From the NCBI GenBank assembly GCA_030549335.1, contig CM060198.1:50371353-50435352 (forward strand): a stretch of DNA of 64,000 nt. Direction: 5' to 3'. The position numbers were made by a program, and so were the translations under genes. Shown piece after piece: positions 22,671 to 35,816 of the stretch (its first letter is position 1; each line of letters starts with the position of its first letter). The stretch is from Pontederia crassipes. Taxonomy: Eukaryota > Streptophyta > Magnoliopsida > Commelinales > Pontederiaceae. A model generated the notes under the pieces. The model was not told where the DNA came from. It saw nothing but the letters and a program-made list of their open reading frames with translations, and made no database searches.

Positions 22671-23688
22671 GCGGCCTCTAAAGGTGTTTATTGGATCGGA
22701 CAACCCGGTCTGTCCGCTGTCTGACCCGATAATATATCGGCTAGTTCGTTCAAGTTTAGGTCCGGGCTCGTCCGATTTCTTAATGGGCTTGGGCCTATAT
22801 CAAGCTGGACAATGTTATTCATCCGTTTGCTCGGTATCGATAGTCCGATATCCGTTCAATATCCGTCCGATAATTTGCAAGCCGCTCGTTAGTCCGTCCA
22901 TTATCCATTAATAGATTAAACTTATTAAAATAATATAAATATTATTGTACCAATTTATTTTAATTAATTTATGTGATGCCATTATGTTATTTAGCTAATG
23001 TTAATTGGTTATGCAAAATGCATGATTCTAATTTTTATTCTTTTATAATGATATGATCATATCTTTTATATAATGATATAATTTTTATTCTTCTATAATG
23101 TTATTTATGCTTGATGTAAAAGTAAGAATGCAAGATCAATTTATATATGATGAAAATAATGAAGATAGAGAAGACGAATCTTTTACTAGTGTTGCATAAT
23201 GCATAGGTACCTCTTCGTAGTAATATTTGATTGTTGTAAATTTTATTTTACTTAATTTGATACTAAATATGCAATTTTTATTTTTAACACAATGAATTTT
23301 CGAACTCCTTCAGCTATGGGCGTAGGCTATAAGCCGAACTACGTAAATGTTTTGGCTCTTATTTATATTTGACAACATAATGAGTAAATATATGATAATA
23401 AATTGAGGAATAATATATTACTACATATCATAGGATAGATGATTTTTGAGATATTGTAAAAAAATTTAAAAAACATTAATGGACTAACCCGACCCGCCTA
23501 ATTGTCGGCCCGACCGTTAAGGTCCGATAGATCTTAACGGGACGGATAAGGCTAGACACTTAGTGGGCAGTCCGATGTCTGTCCGATAAGATAATGGGTC
23601 AGCCGGATCCGTCCGATATTCGGTCAACGTCCGATTGACATAATCTATTAGTAGCCCGTCCGATCCGTTAAGCACCTCTAGAGGCCTC
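22671..23688. mobile_element. Non-autonomous hAT element with 8-bp target duplication
   Basis: The element runs 22679-23680 (1002 bp). Left terminus TAAAGGTGTTTATTGGATCG and right terminus (read inward) TAGAGGTGCTTAACGGATCG match at 15 of 20 positions. The flanks GCGGCCTC (22671-22678) and GAGGCCTC (23681-23688) match at 7 of 8. Both ends carry clusters of GTCCGA/TCGGAC subterminal motifs, as hAT transposases use. There is no transposase frame. A short acidic open stretch near 23110-23200 could be a scrap of a transposase C-terminus, which I cannot confirm. Confidence 0.85.
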
Positions 23689-24300
23689 CATGTATAACAA
23701 ATAAATGCAAATATTTTTGTTACTAATTCATCTTTTTTTTTAAGAAAAAAAACTAATACGTATTATATCTAAATATTTAAATTTCATTAGACCAACAAAA
23801 TATTTAGTTCGAGTGATGCATCAATGTCACATCGCTGTCGTATTAATTAAGATGTTTTTTTATATATAGATGTTAAAGTTTAATATTTTAAATACGACAT
23901 GTGATTATTTTGATAGCATAGTTGATTAGTTGAGTGAATTCAATATTCCAAAGGAATGAATAATCCCCATAAAATACATGACACATGGATCGTTGAGTGT
24001 GGACCACTTGTTTATTTACACCTGAGGTGTAATTTTTTAGAGAATTTTTACCAACTCCATGATTAATATTTAGCATGCAAGTTACTTATTTTTGTGTGTC
24101 CAACACTACGTGCTGTTCTTGCCCTGAGCCTTTTTTTAATAGACCATACAACTAAATAGTCACATAATAATATTCTTTAGATGAAACACAGAAATCACTA
24201 TCAACCAGAATTTTTTTTCTTTGTATTGAAAAGTTTAGAACTTTGGTATATTCTTTAATTTCTTCTTCTTTTTTTTGTGAAAAATCTTTAAACCCAAGAA
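23689..24300. other. AT-rich spacer
   Basis: No genes or repeats of note were recognised. Confidence 0.55.
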
Positions 24301-24308
24301 AAACTCTA

Positions 24309-24496
24309 TATATATTTATATATATTGTGGTTTATCCTGTTGGTTCATTTCTCAGTTGGTCTCCTACCTATCAAACTCAAACAATCATCAGCTAACAGCC
24401 CCCGGCATGGACCGTGAAATGCCACCTAATTCTTCGTCCTCTCCTCCCACACAGCTGCAGCCAGCATGGAATGCAGTTGCAACAGCAGAGGGCAGT

Positions 24497-24540
<44 letters not shown>

Positions 24541-24543
24541 GTG
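24309..24543 (+). other. Unrecognised short ORF with TATA-like element and CT repeat
   Basis: A TATA-rich stretch (TATATATTTATATATATTG, about 24307-24327) is followed within 100 bases by an ATG at 24406 opening a 46-codon frame, MDREMPPNSSSSPPTQLQPA and on, which runs into a (CT)n array at 24499-24535 and stops at 24542. Base composition at 24340-24500 is clearly richer in GC than the flanks. I do not recognise the peptide. It may be a gene fragment, a non-coding transcript start or chance. Confidence 0.25.
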
Positions 24544-25571
24544 ATTAATGGTCAATTGATCCCATTAAATTTTTTTATTATATAGGTATTAACTCAAGTA
24601 ACAACTAATATAAACTAAATCTTAATGATCTATTTTTTGCTTTGAAGCAAATATGATATATTATTTTACATTATCATTATTACTAGTTAACTTTTCATGT
24701 TCTATCTCAACTCTTTAATTTATCTTAACTCTATGTCTATGAGTATAACTTTAAATTATTTTTAACAAAATAAATCACCTTTGATATCATATTATCAATT
24801 TTTATAGTAACTAATTGCTATGCATTTTTATTGTTATTAACTTATTTATGAATTATTGTACGAAATAATATCTTATGTTGATTTGGGGTTTCAACCAATC
24901 CTTGACAATTAGAAAATATTCCTAAACAAGACTGCTCGGATTTGGCAATTTTATGCAGTACCTCGAAAGAAAAAGAAGAAAGTGAGAAAGAAAATTCGAA
25001 TTTCTTGTTAATTTTTTAATTGTGCTGAAATCTTGGATTCATTCAATCATCTCGGCAATAAGCTTATTGCACAAAAAATTGAAATATCTTTCAATTTATT
25101 TATATTTCAAATAAAATAATTGTCATATTAATACTTTATAAAAAAAAGTTCACGCATGAGCTTAAGGTTCCTAAGTCCGCCCTTGAATGGTGTGCTTGCT
25201 AATGTTTTTTTTACATTTGGAAAATTCAGCACAAGACACGTGTCATGTTAATATTTAACATCAAAATAACAATAGACTTGACGATTGAGAAAATAAATTA
25301 ATAAATGAAGAGACAGAAATTAGATATGTCATATCCTATTAAATGAAAAAGTAACTAATATGCCATTCATTATATTAATCTTCCTAGATATTTGTACCAC
25401 ATCATTATGAACTAAGTTGTCATCATTGTATGACCTATATATATATATTAATCCCATATATATAATATTTTTTCAATTTATAATATATAAATATTATGCA
25501 TGTCATGAAATAAAAATAAGACCATATATATATTATGAACTATATCATAGCATAATAAAACACAGATAATA
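24544..25571. other. AT-rich spacer
   Basis: No coding exon, RNA gene or terminal repeat was recognised. Confidence 0.5.
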
Positions 25572-26739
25572 TGTAACACCTAAGATTTTATCAAAGGTAA
25601 TAAAGTAATTTGCTAAATTAAATGCTTGATGGATTAAAGAAGATTAAATGAAGAATTTGAGAGGTAATATGAATATAATAAGAAAAGAAATATGAAGAGA
25701 AAGGAAGATTAATTCCACTTGAAGAACAACTTAGAATTTAAGTAGGATTAAAAATATGGTTAGAAAGGAAAAAAAGAAAGTTAAATTTAATGGGAGTATG
25801 AGTTTTAATTAGATTGGAATTATGAATTTCAATTTTATTTAAGGTCCAAAGAAATATGTAATGGATAAAGGACTTCCAAATAGAATAGAATTAAGAGTTT
25901 CATGATTTAAAAAATATTTCAACAATTAAAATATCCAAATATTAGATGATAAATATTATTATATTTAATTAATTTCAAAAAATTAGAGAAAGAAAGAATA
26001 AAAGTATAGTTTGATTGAGAGAAGTTATGGATTTAAAATAAGAGATAAAGATAGAATTTGATTATGATTAAGATTGAGAGGTGGATTAAATATTAAACTC
26101 AAAATTAATCAAGGAAAAATTATTATGAGAGGCTAACAAAGGCAAAAAGATAAAGATTAACTTAAAATTAGTTTTGAAATTTAATTGGAATCAAACTCCA
26201 CAAAAAAAGGTATAAATAGAACCCAAATGGTGTTGATACTTTCTCACACACCTAGACCAAGTTTATGCACAAAGTCCTCTCTTCTCTTTTCTGTTGCACA
26301 TAAATGAGATGTTCTAGAGCATGGCTGATATCTCATTTCGGAGTTCTAACATAGAAAAATATCATTTAAGTGATTGACATGAATTTTGAGATGACATCGG
26401 GAAGGAATCATCAGTCAAAGTTCGACGTTCATACAATCAACAGACAACACGGAATATAGTTGATTTTTCAACAAACTTTAGAAACGTACGTAGGGGATCC
26501 CTACATCATCGATTTTCGTCGGTATAGGCCCTGAAGACCCTTGTTCTATGTTTGAAGTATTGTATTGATGAATTGTGAATAGAATTAAATAATTTATTAC
26601 AGTGAAATGAGATAAAAAAATCACGTTAGAAATACAACTCCGTGAAGAACTAGAGAACCCAACTCGAATTTTGTGATACCCAATCTCGGTTCGATAGAAT
26701 ATGAGAAAGACCCGATCAGATCGAGTTCATAGAACCTAG
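25572..26739 (+). mobile_element. Possible older LTR fragment that hosts gypsy A
   Basis: It opens TGTAACACCTAAG, a common Ty3/gypsy LTR start, and holds a good TATA box (GGTATAAATAGAACCC near 26209) with leader-like sequence after it. No matching 3' end (CA) or second copy is found. The nested gypsy A element begins directly after it, and the target sequence resumes at 46196, so this may be an LTR split by that insertion. Confidence 0.35.
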
Positions 26740-28556
26740 TGTGACGACCAACCTTGATGGTCGGTCGTCATGAGAGGTGAAATAATGATACTATTTATCT
26801 TAAAATTCGAATATAAATAAATCATAAAAATTGTGATTAAAAAAGAAGCTGTCATAAAGTTTTCAAAAATTTCGACATGACTTCTGCATACGGAGGATAG
26901 TGACCAAAATGACAACATGTACATATAATGTATCCATATAAAGATATAATTCATCATATGATAAAAATGGACAAAAGCCCATAACATGACAATAAGTATA
27001 GGAGCATTCCAGCTCAATTTCAAGTAGCACAAAATGTAGGTATCCAACCAAACAATATAATATGGCGTCGTAGTCACCATATCATTTTTTGAAATTTGTA
27101 TTTTTTTGTTGCATTTCTTATTCATTCTGGCCTTACCTGTAGTGAGTTCCTTAATGGATGAATTACTTCTCAAATCTCCATTAGTTATTAATGGTCCATA
27201 ACACTTATTATTATTTGCCTGTTAACTAGATTATTTAATCCACTAATGTTCCCAGTCTTACTGATTAGTTCTCTGAACTTGGGTATTAATTTTATTTGCA
27301 AGTTTCTTTTGCCACTCATGATTAATTTAACAACTTAGCAGTCATGGAAATATCTAATGTAAACTAAAATATCAATAACTACATTCTTATATATAAAAAA
27401 TCGAAATCCCTTGATATGATCTCTACATACACATTCATGGATCATACCACTTTAATCATTCCAATTAGCCATTGGTTCTTTTTTACATAAAACCGCTTTG
27501 AGATTGTTTTCTACTATTCTAGATTAGTGACCTAGTCATATTACTTAGTAGGGTAATCAATACATTTGTAATTCATTGCTAGTACTATTATACAATTTAG
27601 TTTAACCCATTACCACATAGTGATTCTCATATCCATGTTACAATATCCAGGAACCATATTTTTATCCCCTTATTATAGTCTCAAAAAGGGTTCATCATAA
27701 ACCTATCTAGTTAGTATCAACCAAACACCCATCAAAGTAAACAATACATTATTTCTTATTTAATCCAATCTGTTGCCATTAAACCAACATATGGGTTCTT
27801 TCATTAAGAAGCAATAAGTAGATTAGATGACATAATAAAAAAAATCATTAAGAAGAATCCTTTCTAGGAGGTTTACCTGTAGGAAGAGCTCAACTGATTC
27901 GGTCATTGGTGTTCCTATTGTTCGGCGTCACAATTGGAAATAACTGGAACCCTAATGATTAAAACAGATTCATGCCTCAGTTGAGATTCAATCTCATCTA
28001 AGAAATCCACTAATCAAATATGGAGACTTACTTGAAATCAAATCATTAAAAAATGATCTCTGGACTATTCCCGGTGTTGGCCGTCGAATCAATTGCAAAG
28101 ATGAAAACGAACACAAAAACTTAAATCAATGTCCATCCAAATCCCACAAGCAGACCAGAAATTTTCAAAGATTAGGGACACCTACTGGATGAGAATCTCA
28201 GATGTGTTAGCCATCCGGTGGATGATGATCCAAAGGCGAAGAAGAGAAGGGAATCAATGAAGAGAAGGCAGTAGTGATTTTGGATTTTGGGGTTTGTAGG
28301 CATAAAAATAGGGAATCATGAGGGACAAGGGAGAAGGAAAGAAAGAGTGTTTTTCTTACTGCCTTTGCCATATGTCAAAAATTCTTATTGGCATTTCTTT
28401 AATTGATTTTTATTTCCTGAATTTATGTTTCCTATATATATATATATATATATATATATAGATGCCCCTATAATTTGAAAGGTTTCCTGATTACAATATT
28501 TTTTCTTCTTCTTTTTTCCTTTTTTTAATAGGTTGAAAGAGGGTTTGTGTTTTACA
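26740..28556 (-). repeat. Gypsy A 3' LTR
   Basis: 1817 bp with TG and CA ends. It aligns to the split LTR at 33438-46190. Compared with that copy it lacks a block of roughly 1.3 kb (present at about 33790-35080); the junction at about 27078 shows CATAT-type microhomology. It contains a (TA)n run at 28433-28460. Confidence 0.88.
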
Positions 28557-31500
28557 ATTACTACACCCAAAAGAAAAATTCCGTTCTCGAAATTAATTCT
28601 AACCTAAAAATTCAGAAAAGTGTGGATATCTCTTGACCATGTCCTCTTCCAATTCCAGCTTCTCTTTCGATATGATTTTTCCATAGAACTTTGACCATGT
28701 GAATCTGTCGCTTGCATAAATAACGTACCTCACGTGATAGGTTAGATCTTTTTGTACTTCAAAGGCTGCTCCTCGACTTGTTGATCATCTCTCAATAAGT
28801 TTTGCGAACATGAAAATATGAAACACATTATGGATCTTTGTTAAAGCTGATGGCAAAGCTAGGCGATATGCAATAGGTCCTATTCTCTTAAGAACCTCAT
28901 AGGGCCCAATGATCGAGAACTAAGCTTTTCTTTCTTTCCAAATCAAAAGATGCCTTTTCAAGATGAAATTTTGAGGAACACTTTGTCACCTACTGAATAC
29001 TCCCGCTCTCATCTAGACTTGTCAGCAAGCTTCTTTTGTCTATCTTGTGCTACCTTAATGTTTTTCCTAATAAGCTCCACTTTCTCGACTATCTATTGAA
29101 CCAACTCCGGCTCTAGCAGCAATCTGGTGCCCTCTATATCCCAACACACTAGAGAGCGACATCTCCTACCATAAAGTGCTTCGCACGGTGCCATTTTGAT
29201 AGTGGAGCTGATAGCTATTGTTATATGCAAACTCTACTAAGGGTAGCATGTCATCCCAATTGTCACCAAAATATATGGCACTAGCCCGCAACATGTCTTC
29301 CAAAATATGAATGATTCTTTCTGCCCGACCATTCGTTTATGGGTGGAATGCAGTACTAAACTTCAACTTAGTTCCTAAGAACTCGTGTACTATTTTCCAA
29401 AATCTGAAAGTAAATCTCGAATATCTATCAATGAATAATTGTGCCAACCTGTCTAATGAAATAATAGTTTTAATCGACAAAAAGTGCATCGACTTTGTCA
29501 ATTAGTCCACAATTACCCAAATTGCATTATGACCATTTTGAGTGACTGAAAACGTATCACAAAGTCCATATTGATATCTTCGATGCTTCCCATTTCCACT
29601 TGAGAATTGGCATAGGAACTAGATTACCCACCGAGCTCTGGTGGTCGGCCTTCATTTGTTGGCATACCAAGCAATGAGCCATGAATTTTGCAATGTCTTC
29701 TCTCATCCCGGGCCAATAGTAAGATTTCTATACATTTTCATGGATCCTCAGTGTAATGCTTATGCAGCATTATGACTCTCCTCCAAGATCTCCTCTCGTA
29801 AGACATGCGCGGAGCACATATAACCTCTCTTGCAGCATGAGGGTCCCATCTTCATGAACTCTATACTTCTCACCAGTACCACCCCTTAACTTATCCAAAA
29901 GCATCAAGGTGTTGTCTACTTTTTGAGCCTCTTTGATCCTATACAACAGTATCGGTCTAACTCGAAGGTTGCACAACAAACCTCCATTGTTGTAAATCTT
30001 GAGGTTGAATATCATTGTGGTGAGATCCTCAACCGGTGAAATCTTGCATAAATTATCCGGTGCCACCCGTCCCTAAACCTTCGACTTAAAGCATCAGCTA
30101 CTACATTCGCTTTTCCTAAGTGATATTCGAAGGTCAAATCATAATCTTTGATGAATTCCATCCATATGTGTTGTCTCTTCTACGTTTTTAGTTCCTCAAG
30201 ATCTTGTGGTCTGTGAATATTTGTACATGTTCCCAATACAAATAGTGCCTCCAAATTTTCAACGCAAATACAATTCTAGATCATGAGTGGGGTAATTAAC
30301 CTCATTTGGTTTTAGCTTTCTTGAGACATAGGCAATCACCTTTCCATTTTGCATAAGAACACAAACAAGTCCCTGCCGCGAAGCATCACTATACACTACC
30401 AAGTTTTCTCTACCTTCAAGCAAGGTCAGAATCAGTGCAGACATTAGCATGTTCTTCAATTTTTGAAAAACTACTTTCGCACTTATCTGTCCAATTGAAT
30501 TTTGCATTCTTCCTCAGCAACTGTGTAAGTGATCCTGTGATAGTGGAAAAGCCATGCACAGATCTCCTATAACAACCTGCAAGGCCAAGAAAGCTTCGAC
30601 CTCTTTGGCATTTCTTAATGCTTCCCACTTCACCACGGACTCTATCTTGGATGGATTGACCAACACCCCATCTACAAATATTACATTTCCAAGGAACACC
30701 ACTATGTCTATCCAAAACTCACACTTTGAAAATTTAGCATACTTATTCTTTCGCAGTGTCTCTAAGTTTGATCACAAATGCACCTCATGCATCTCTGTGC
30801 TAGGTGAGTAGATGAGAATGTCTATCAATGAAAATAATGACAAAAACATCCAAATAATCTCGAAAGAATCTATTCATTAAATCCAAGAATGCAGGTGGTG
30901 CATTGCCAAATGGTATAACTTAAAATTCTTAATGGCCATATCGAGTGCAAAATGCTATTTTCATCATGTCATTATCTCTGATCCATAGCTGATGGTATCC
31001 AGATCATAGGTCCATCTTCGAAAACATTTTTGCCTCACATAGTTGATCAAAGATATCATCAATCCTAGGTAACGAATATTTATTTTTTATCGTTACTGTG
31101 TTTAATTGTCTATAATCGATGCACATTCTCATAGTGTCATCTTTCTTTTTCACAAAGAGTACAGGAGCTCCCCAAGATGATACACTTAGTCGAATAAAAC
31201 CAATGCCCAACAATTCTTGCAATTGCTTCTTCAACTCCTCTAACTCCACTGGTGCCATCCTGTATGGTGGAATGGAAATAGTGACTGTGCTTGGAATCAA
31301 CTCTATCTCAAAGTCAATTTCTCACTTAGGAGATAAGCCTGGAAGTGCTTCAGGAAACACATTAGGAAATTCCCGAATCACTAGCATATCCTCTAATTGG
31401 GGTGGTTGTTTATTCAGGTCATGATATGTGGTAAATATGCATCTCATCCCTCTAATAGCATCCTTCTCGCTACCATTGTGGAGATCACATAAGAAGGCAA

Positions 31501-33437
31501 ACTTCTCCTATCACCTTGGAATATTACTTCCTCTCCAAAAGATAATTTCATAATTACTCTTTTGGCACGACATTCCATCACGACTTCATAAGTAGATAAC
31601 CAGTCTATCCTCGATATGATGTCGAACCCATGAATATCACCAAAGGCAATTGAATAGATAATGCAATAGCTAATGCATAAGGCTCACCAATAAAAACCAA
31701 GGAACATGCATATGAAACAAAACGAGTAAGAAGCACAAGGAGCAGTAACACATCTTTGAGCAATGAAGATTGAACCTATAACCACCTCAGGACTAGTGGT
31801 GGCCTCATCACGTGCGATTGCATATACCCTTAGTAATCCCATTTGTGGTCGCCTTTGTTTCGTGTAGTGTTGATAAGACCCCTGCCACTAGCAGGCATCT
31901 GTCGATGTGAGGGGGCAGCTTGATGTCCACCTTATGCTTCGAAAACATCGGCTGATTTCATGGGACATTTTGGCCTCTTGTAGCCCTTTTCACCATAGGA
32001 GAAACATGTGGGCATGCCACCTTCAAACCTGCATCTACCCATGTGAAATCTATCGCACGTAGTGCACAGATCCTTAGTCTCACCTTGTCCTTAGCTCGCA
32101 CCATAGTTCCTGGGGCAGGTGCCCATCGTAGTGGTTGAGGATGTCCATCTTGTCTGCTTCTCTTGGGATTGAAATTTTTTTTATCTCTATCATTCAATCT
32201 TTTATTGTGAAATTTTGCACGTCACTTGCGCTCCTCGATTAGGCTCTCCACTTTAAGTGCTACTTTTTTAGCTTCAACATAGGTAATACAATTCATGACG
32301 CCCATTTGTTCATGGACTTGAAAGGACAACTTCTCAATGAAGACGATCTTCTTGTCTTGGTCAGAATATATAAGCCATGCCTATAGAGTACTGTCATAGC
32401 TCTTCAAACTTGATTAAAAAAGCAGTCACAGAGTCCTCACCCTGTCTTAGGTGAACGAACTCTTTCTTTTGCTTCTCATGATGAGAGATAGGAATATAAT
32501 GTTCCTCAAATTCTTCCTTGAACTCTGTCGTCCAAAAGTTTCATAACGATCCTCCCACCAAGTTAGTGCAGAATCAACCATCATAAATTCAATGCAAGTC
32601 ATCTTTCTCTGGTCATTTAGGTTCATCATCTTGAACACACATTCAAGCCTTTTCATCCAAGCTTCCGCTTTCTTAGGATTTTGTTCACCTTCAAATTCGA
32701 CACCATTGCTCTTAATTCTTCGAACTAGCACGTCAACACTCCCAGGTAGAACAACATCATCTGCCATCACATTTTGCTGTGGCGGCGGCTTTCAACATTC
32801 GCTCCGCCTGCCTCCTGCAAGCCTTGACCCACACTGAATCCTCCTACGCCATCTGCATTACGAACTCATTATTGCTTATTTTGTGCCATGCTGCATAGAA
32901 TTCTTACATTAGCACCCATTATGTAGTCTAGAATTTCATGCTAAATATTATCATAAGCATATTTTTTTGGAAGTAAAAAGGGATGATCAACAAGCTAGTG
33001 GTCATCCATATTATTAAATAAGAAGCTTTTTTTTTCCTAAATTTGGGAAATGGTTGGATTGTTTTTTTCAACCCAACAAATGCTGGTTGTATATAAAAAT
33101 TTGTTTTCTCTCCTTTTTTTTCCAAGGGACAAGCAATGACGTGGTACCACAAAATACAATCAGTAAAGAAAAAAAAAACATTCCATAAAATTTTTTTATA
33201 CTCTTTTTTTTGGAACCAACATGGTTGTTATAACATCACGCGTAAGTCACGTATCGTATGATATTGAATAAATATTCATATTGATTATGCATGCTAGGGA
33301 ACAAAATGTGATGTCCAATAAGATGACAGCAAGCACAACAAATTATCATAATGCAATATATTACATGTCCTTTTTATATTACCCAACTCTACCCACACTC
33401 CGTAAATTGGACTTAAAACCTTAGCTCTACCATAACT
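28557..33437 (-). pseudogene. Gypsy A gag-pol, decayed
   Basis: Fragments appear in the normal order on the minus strand. Gag: 32447-32770, with WMKRLECVFKMMN and ALTWWEDRYETF. Zinc knuckle: about 31965-32090, CFSYGEKGYKRPKC, where the expected second Cys and the His are both Tyr. RT: 31004-31300, with [27 protein letters not shown] and [10 protein letters not shown]. The FIDD catalytic box near 30810 is broken by a one-base insertion (FID then DILIY in another frame). RNase H: 30259-30507, [20 protein letters not shown]. Integrase C-terminus: 28610-29160. Many stops and frameshifts make it non-functional. It is probably a Tekay/Retand-like lineage, by general look only. Confidence 0.88.
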
Positions 33438-34843
33438 TGTGACGACCAACCTCGACGGTCAGCCTTCACGATGGGTGAAATAGTGATACTATTTATTTTA
33501 AAATTCAAAAATAAATAAATCAAAAGTTATGATTAAAAAAGAAGCTGTCATAAATTTTTCAGAAATTTCGGCATGACCTCTATATACGGAGGATAGTGGT
33601 CAAAATGGTAACATGTACATACAATGTATCCATATCAAGATATATTATAATTCATCATATGATAAAAATGGACAAAAGTCCATAACATGATAATAAGTAT
33701 AGGAGCATTCCAACTCAATTTTGAGTAGCACAAAAATGTAGGTATCCAACCAAATGATATAATATGGCGTCGTAGTTACAAAATTCTAAATTCCTTTGTC
33801 AAAAGTTTCCAAGTGTAGAAACTAAAACACCTTTAAATTCTTTTTTTAAAGCCAAAGATAAATAACAAGGACTGAGAATATGTCTTTAATTTCTTCCTCT
33901 CACAGCCTACTCCCAATCATGAATTTCATAAAATACACTTAGCAGTCGATCACCTGCAATGAATATAGAATGAGGGGTGAATACTATGATCTAAGTGAGT
34001 GGATGGAACATGAATATAAGAAAAATTCAGAAAAATCGATATCCCGCATGCATATCATTAAATACAAAAAAATGTATGAGATGATTTGACAAAAGTCACA
34101 AAATAGTTGCTCTCTTTAACTACAAAGGATAATGTAAAGAGAGGAATTCCTCACTTAGGGCGTATGGCCAATACGATTCCTAAGTAAATTGTTGTGCGGA
34201 CTAGGAGTTTCCACCATCCACGGGCTTAATGATTTACCACTACGATATCATTCTTGTGTAGGAAAGTATAACTATATATTATGGATTTAATATTTGCCGT
34301 CAAGGAATAGTCCTAATGGTTGCCGCACCTACTCAGAGTTGATCAAGCTCCGATGAAATGAAAATCTTGCTACAAAGCGGTTTTTGCATGATATAATTAA
34401 TACGATATATGAATGCACATGCTCTAGAATATAAGCAATATGGAAATTTCACCACATTTAGAAAATCCAGTGTTTCACATAAAGCACGAAAATATGAGAA
34501 TAAAATCAAAGATGTCCAATACTTGTGTCAATAAATCCAGTTTTGATTTCTTTAATGGAATACAAGCACACATTGCATATGATGCAAAGCATTCACTTCA
34601 GTGAATCAAAATCCAAACAAAAAACTCATCTTAAATTAACATAAGACTACGGAAGTTACTAGAACCTTGCTCAATGTTATCATGTAATCCACTCACCTTA
34701 TGTTCAAACTCGTCTAGTTGTACACTTTCGAATCCTTTCCGCTAGTTAAAAAGCCTGATCAAATACATATATGATCCCATTAACCTCCATTACCACATCC
34801 ATTTGGGAACATGAAAAGTGATTAATAATTCTAATAATCATAC

Positions 34844-34900
<57 letters not shown>

Positions 34901-35816
34901 CCTTGTCTCCTTCTATTTATTTATTTCAGTAATGCTTTTACTTTTGCTACAAATATTTATAGAGTCACTTCAAATCTTTAATATAAAGAATAATACCCCT
35001 TCTTTTTTAAAAATTTACACATATATATATATATATATATTTTTTCTTTCAGTCCAATATCATTAAATATAATACCCATATTCATTTTGAAATTTGTATT
35101 TTTTTGTTGCATTTCTTATTCATTCTGGACTTACTTATATTGAGTTCCTTAATGGATGAAATACCTCTCAAGTCTCCATCACCTATTATTATTTTCCTGT
35201 TGATTAGATTATTTAATCCACTAATGTTCCAAGTGTTACTGATTAGTTCTCTCAACTTGGGTATTAATTTTATTTGCAAGTTTCTTTCGCCGCTCATGAT
35301 TAATTTAACAACTTAACAGCCATGGAAATATCTAATGTTAAACTAAAATATCAATAACTGCATTTTTATAAAAATCAAAATTCCTTGATATGATCTCTAC
35401 ATACACATTCATGGATCAGACCACTTGAATCATTCCAGTTAGCCATTGATTCTTCTTTACATAAAACCACTTTGGCATTGTTTCCTACTGCTCTAGATTA
35501 GTCACTCATACTACTTAGTAGGTTAATCAATACATTTGTAATTCATTGATAGTACTATTATACAATTCAATTTAATCCATTACCACATAGTGATTCTCAT
35601 ATCCACGCTACAATAACCAGGAACTAGATTTTTCTCCCCTTATTATAGTCTCAAAAAGGGTTCATCATAAACCTATCTAGTTAGTATCAACTAAACACCC
35701 ATCAAAGTAGACAATACGTTACTTATTATTTAATCCAACATGTTGCCATTAAACCAACATATGCGTTCTTTCATTAAGTAGCAATAAGTAGATTAGATGG
35801 GATAATAAAATAAAAT
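33438..35816 (-). repeat. Gypsy A 5' LTR, first segment
   Basis: Aligns to 26740-27842 except for an extra block of about 1.3 kb (33790-35080) that looks ancestral, because the other copy shows a deletion-type junction. Includes (TA)n runs at 34845-34898 and 35020-35040. It ends where gypsy B was inserted. Confidence 0.85.
34845..34898. repeat. (TA)n microsatellite
   Basis: About 27 TA units inside the gypsy A 5' LTR. Shorter TA runs occur at 28433-28460 and 35020-35040. Confidence 0.95.
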
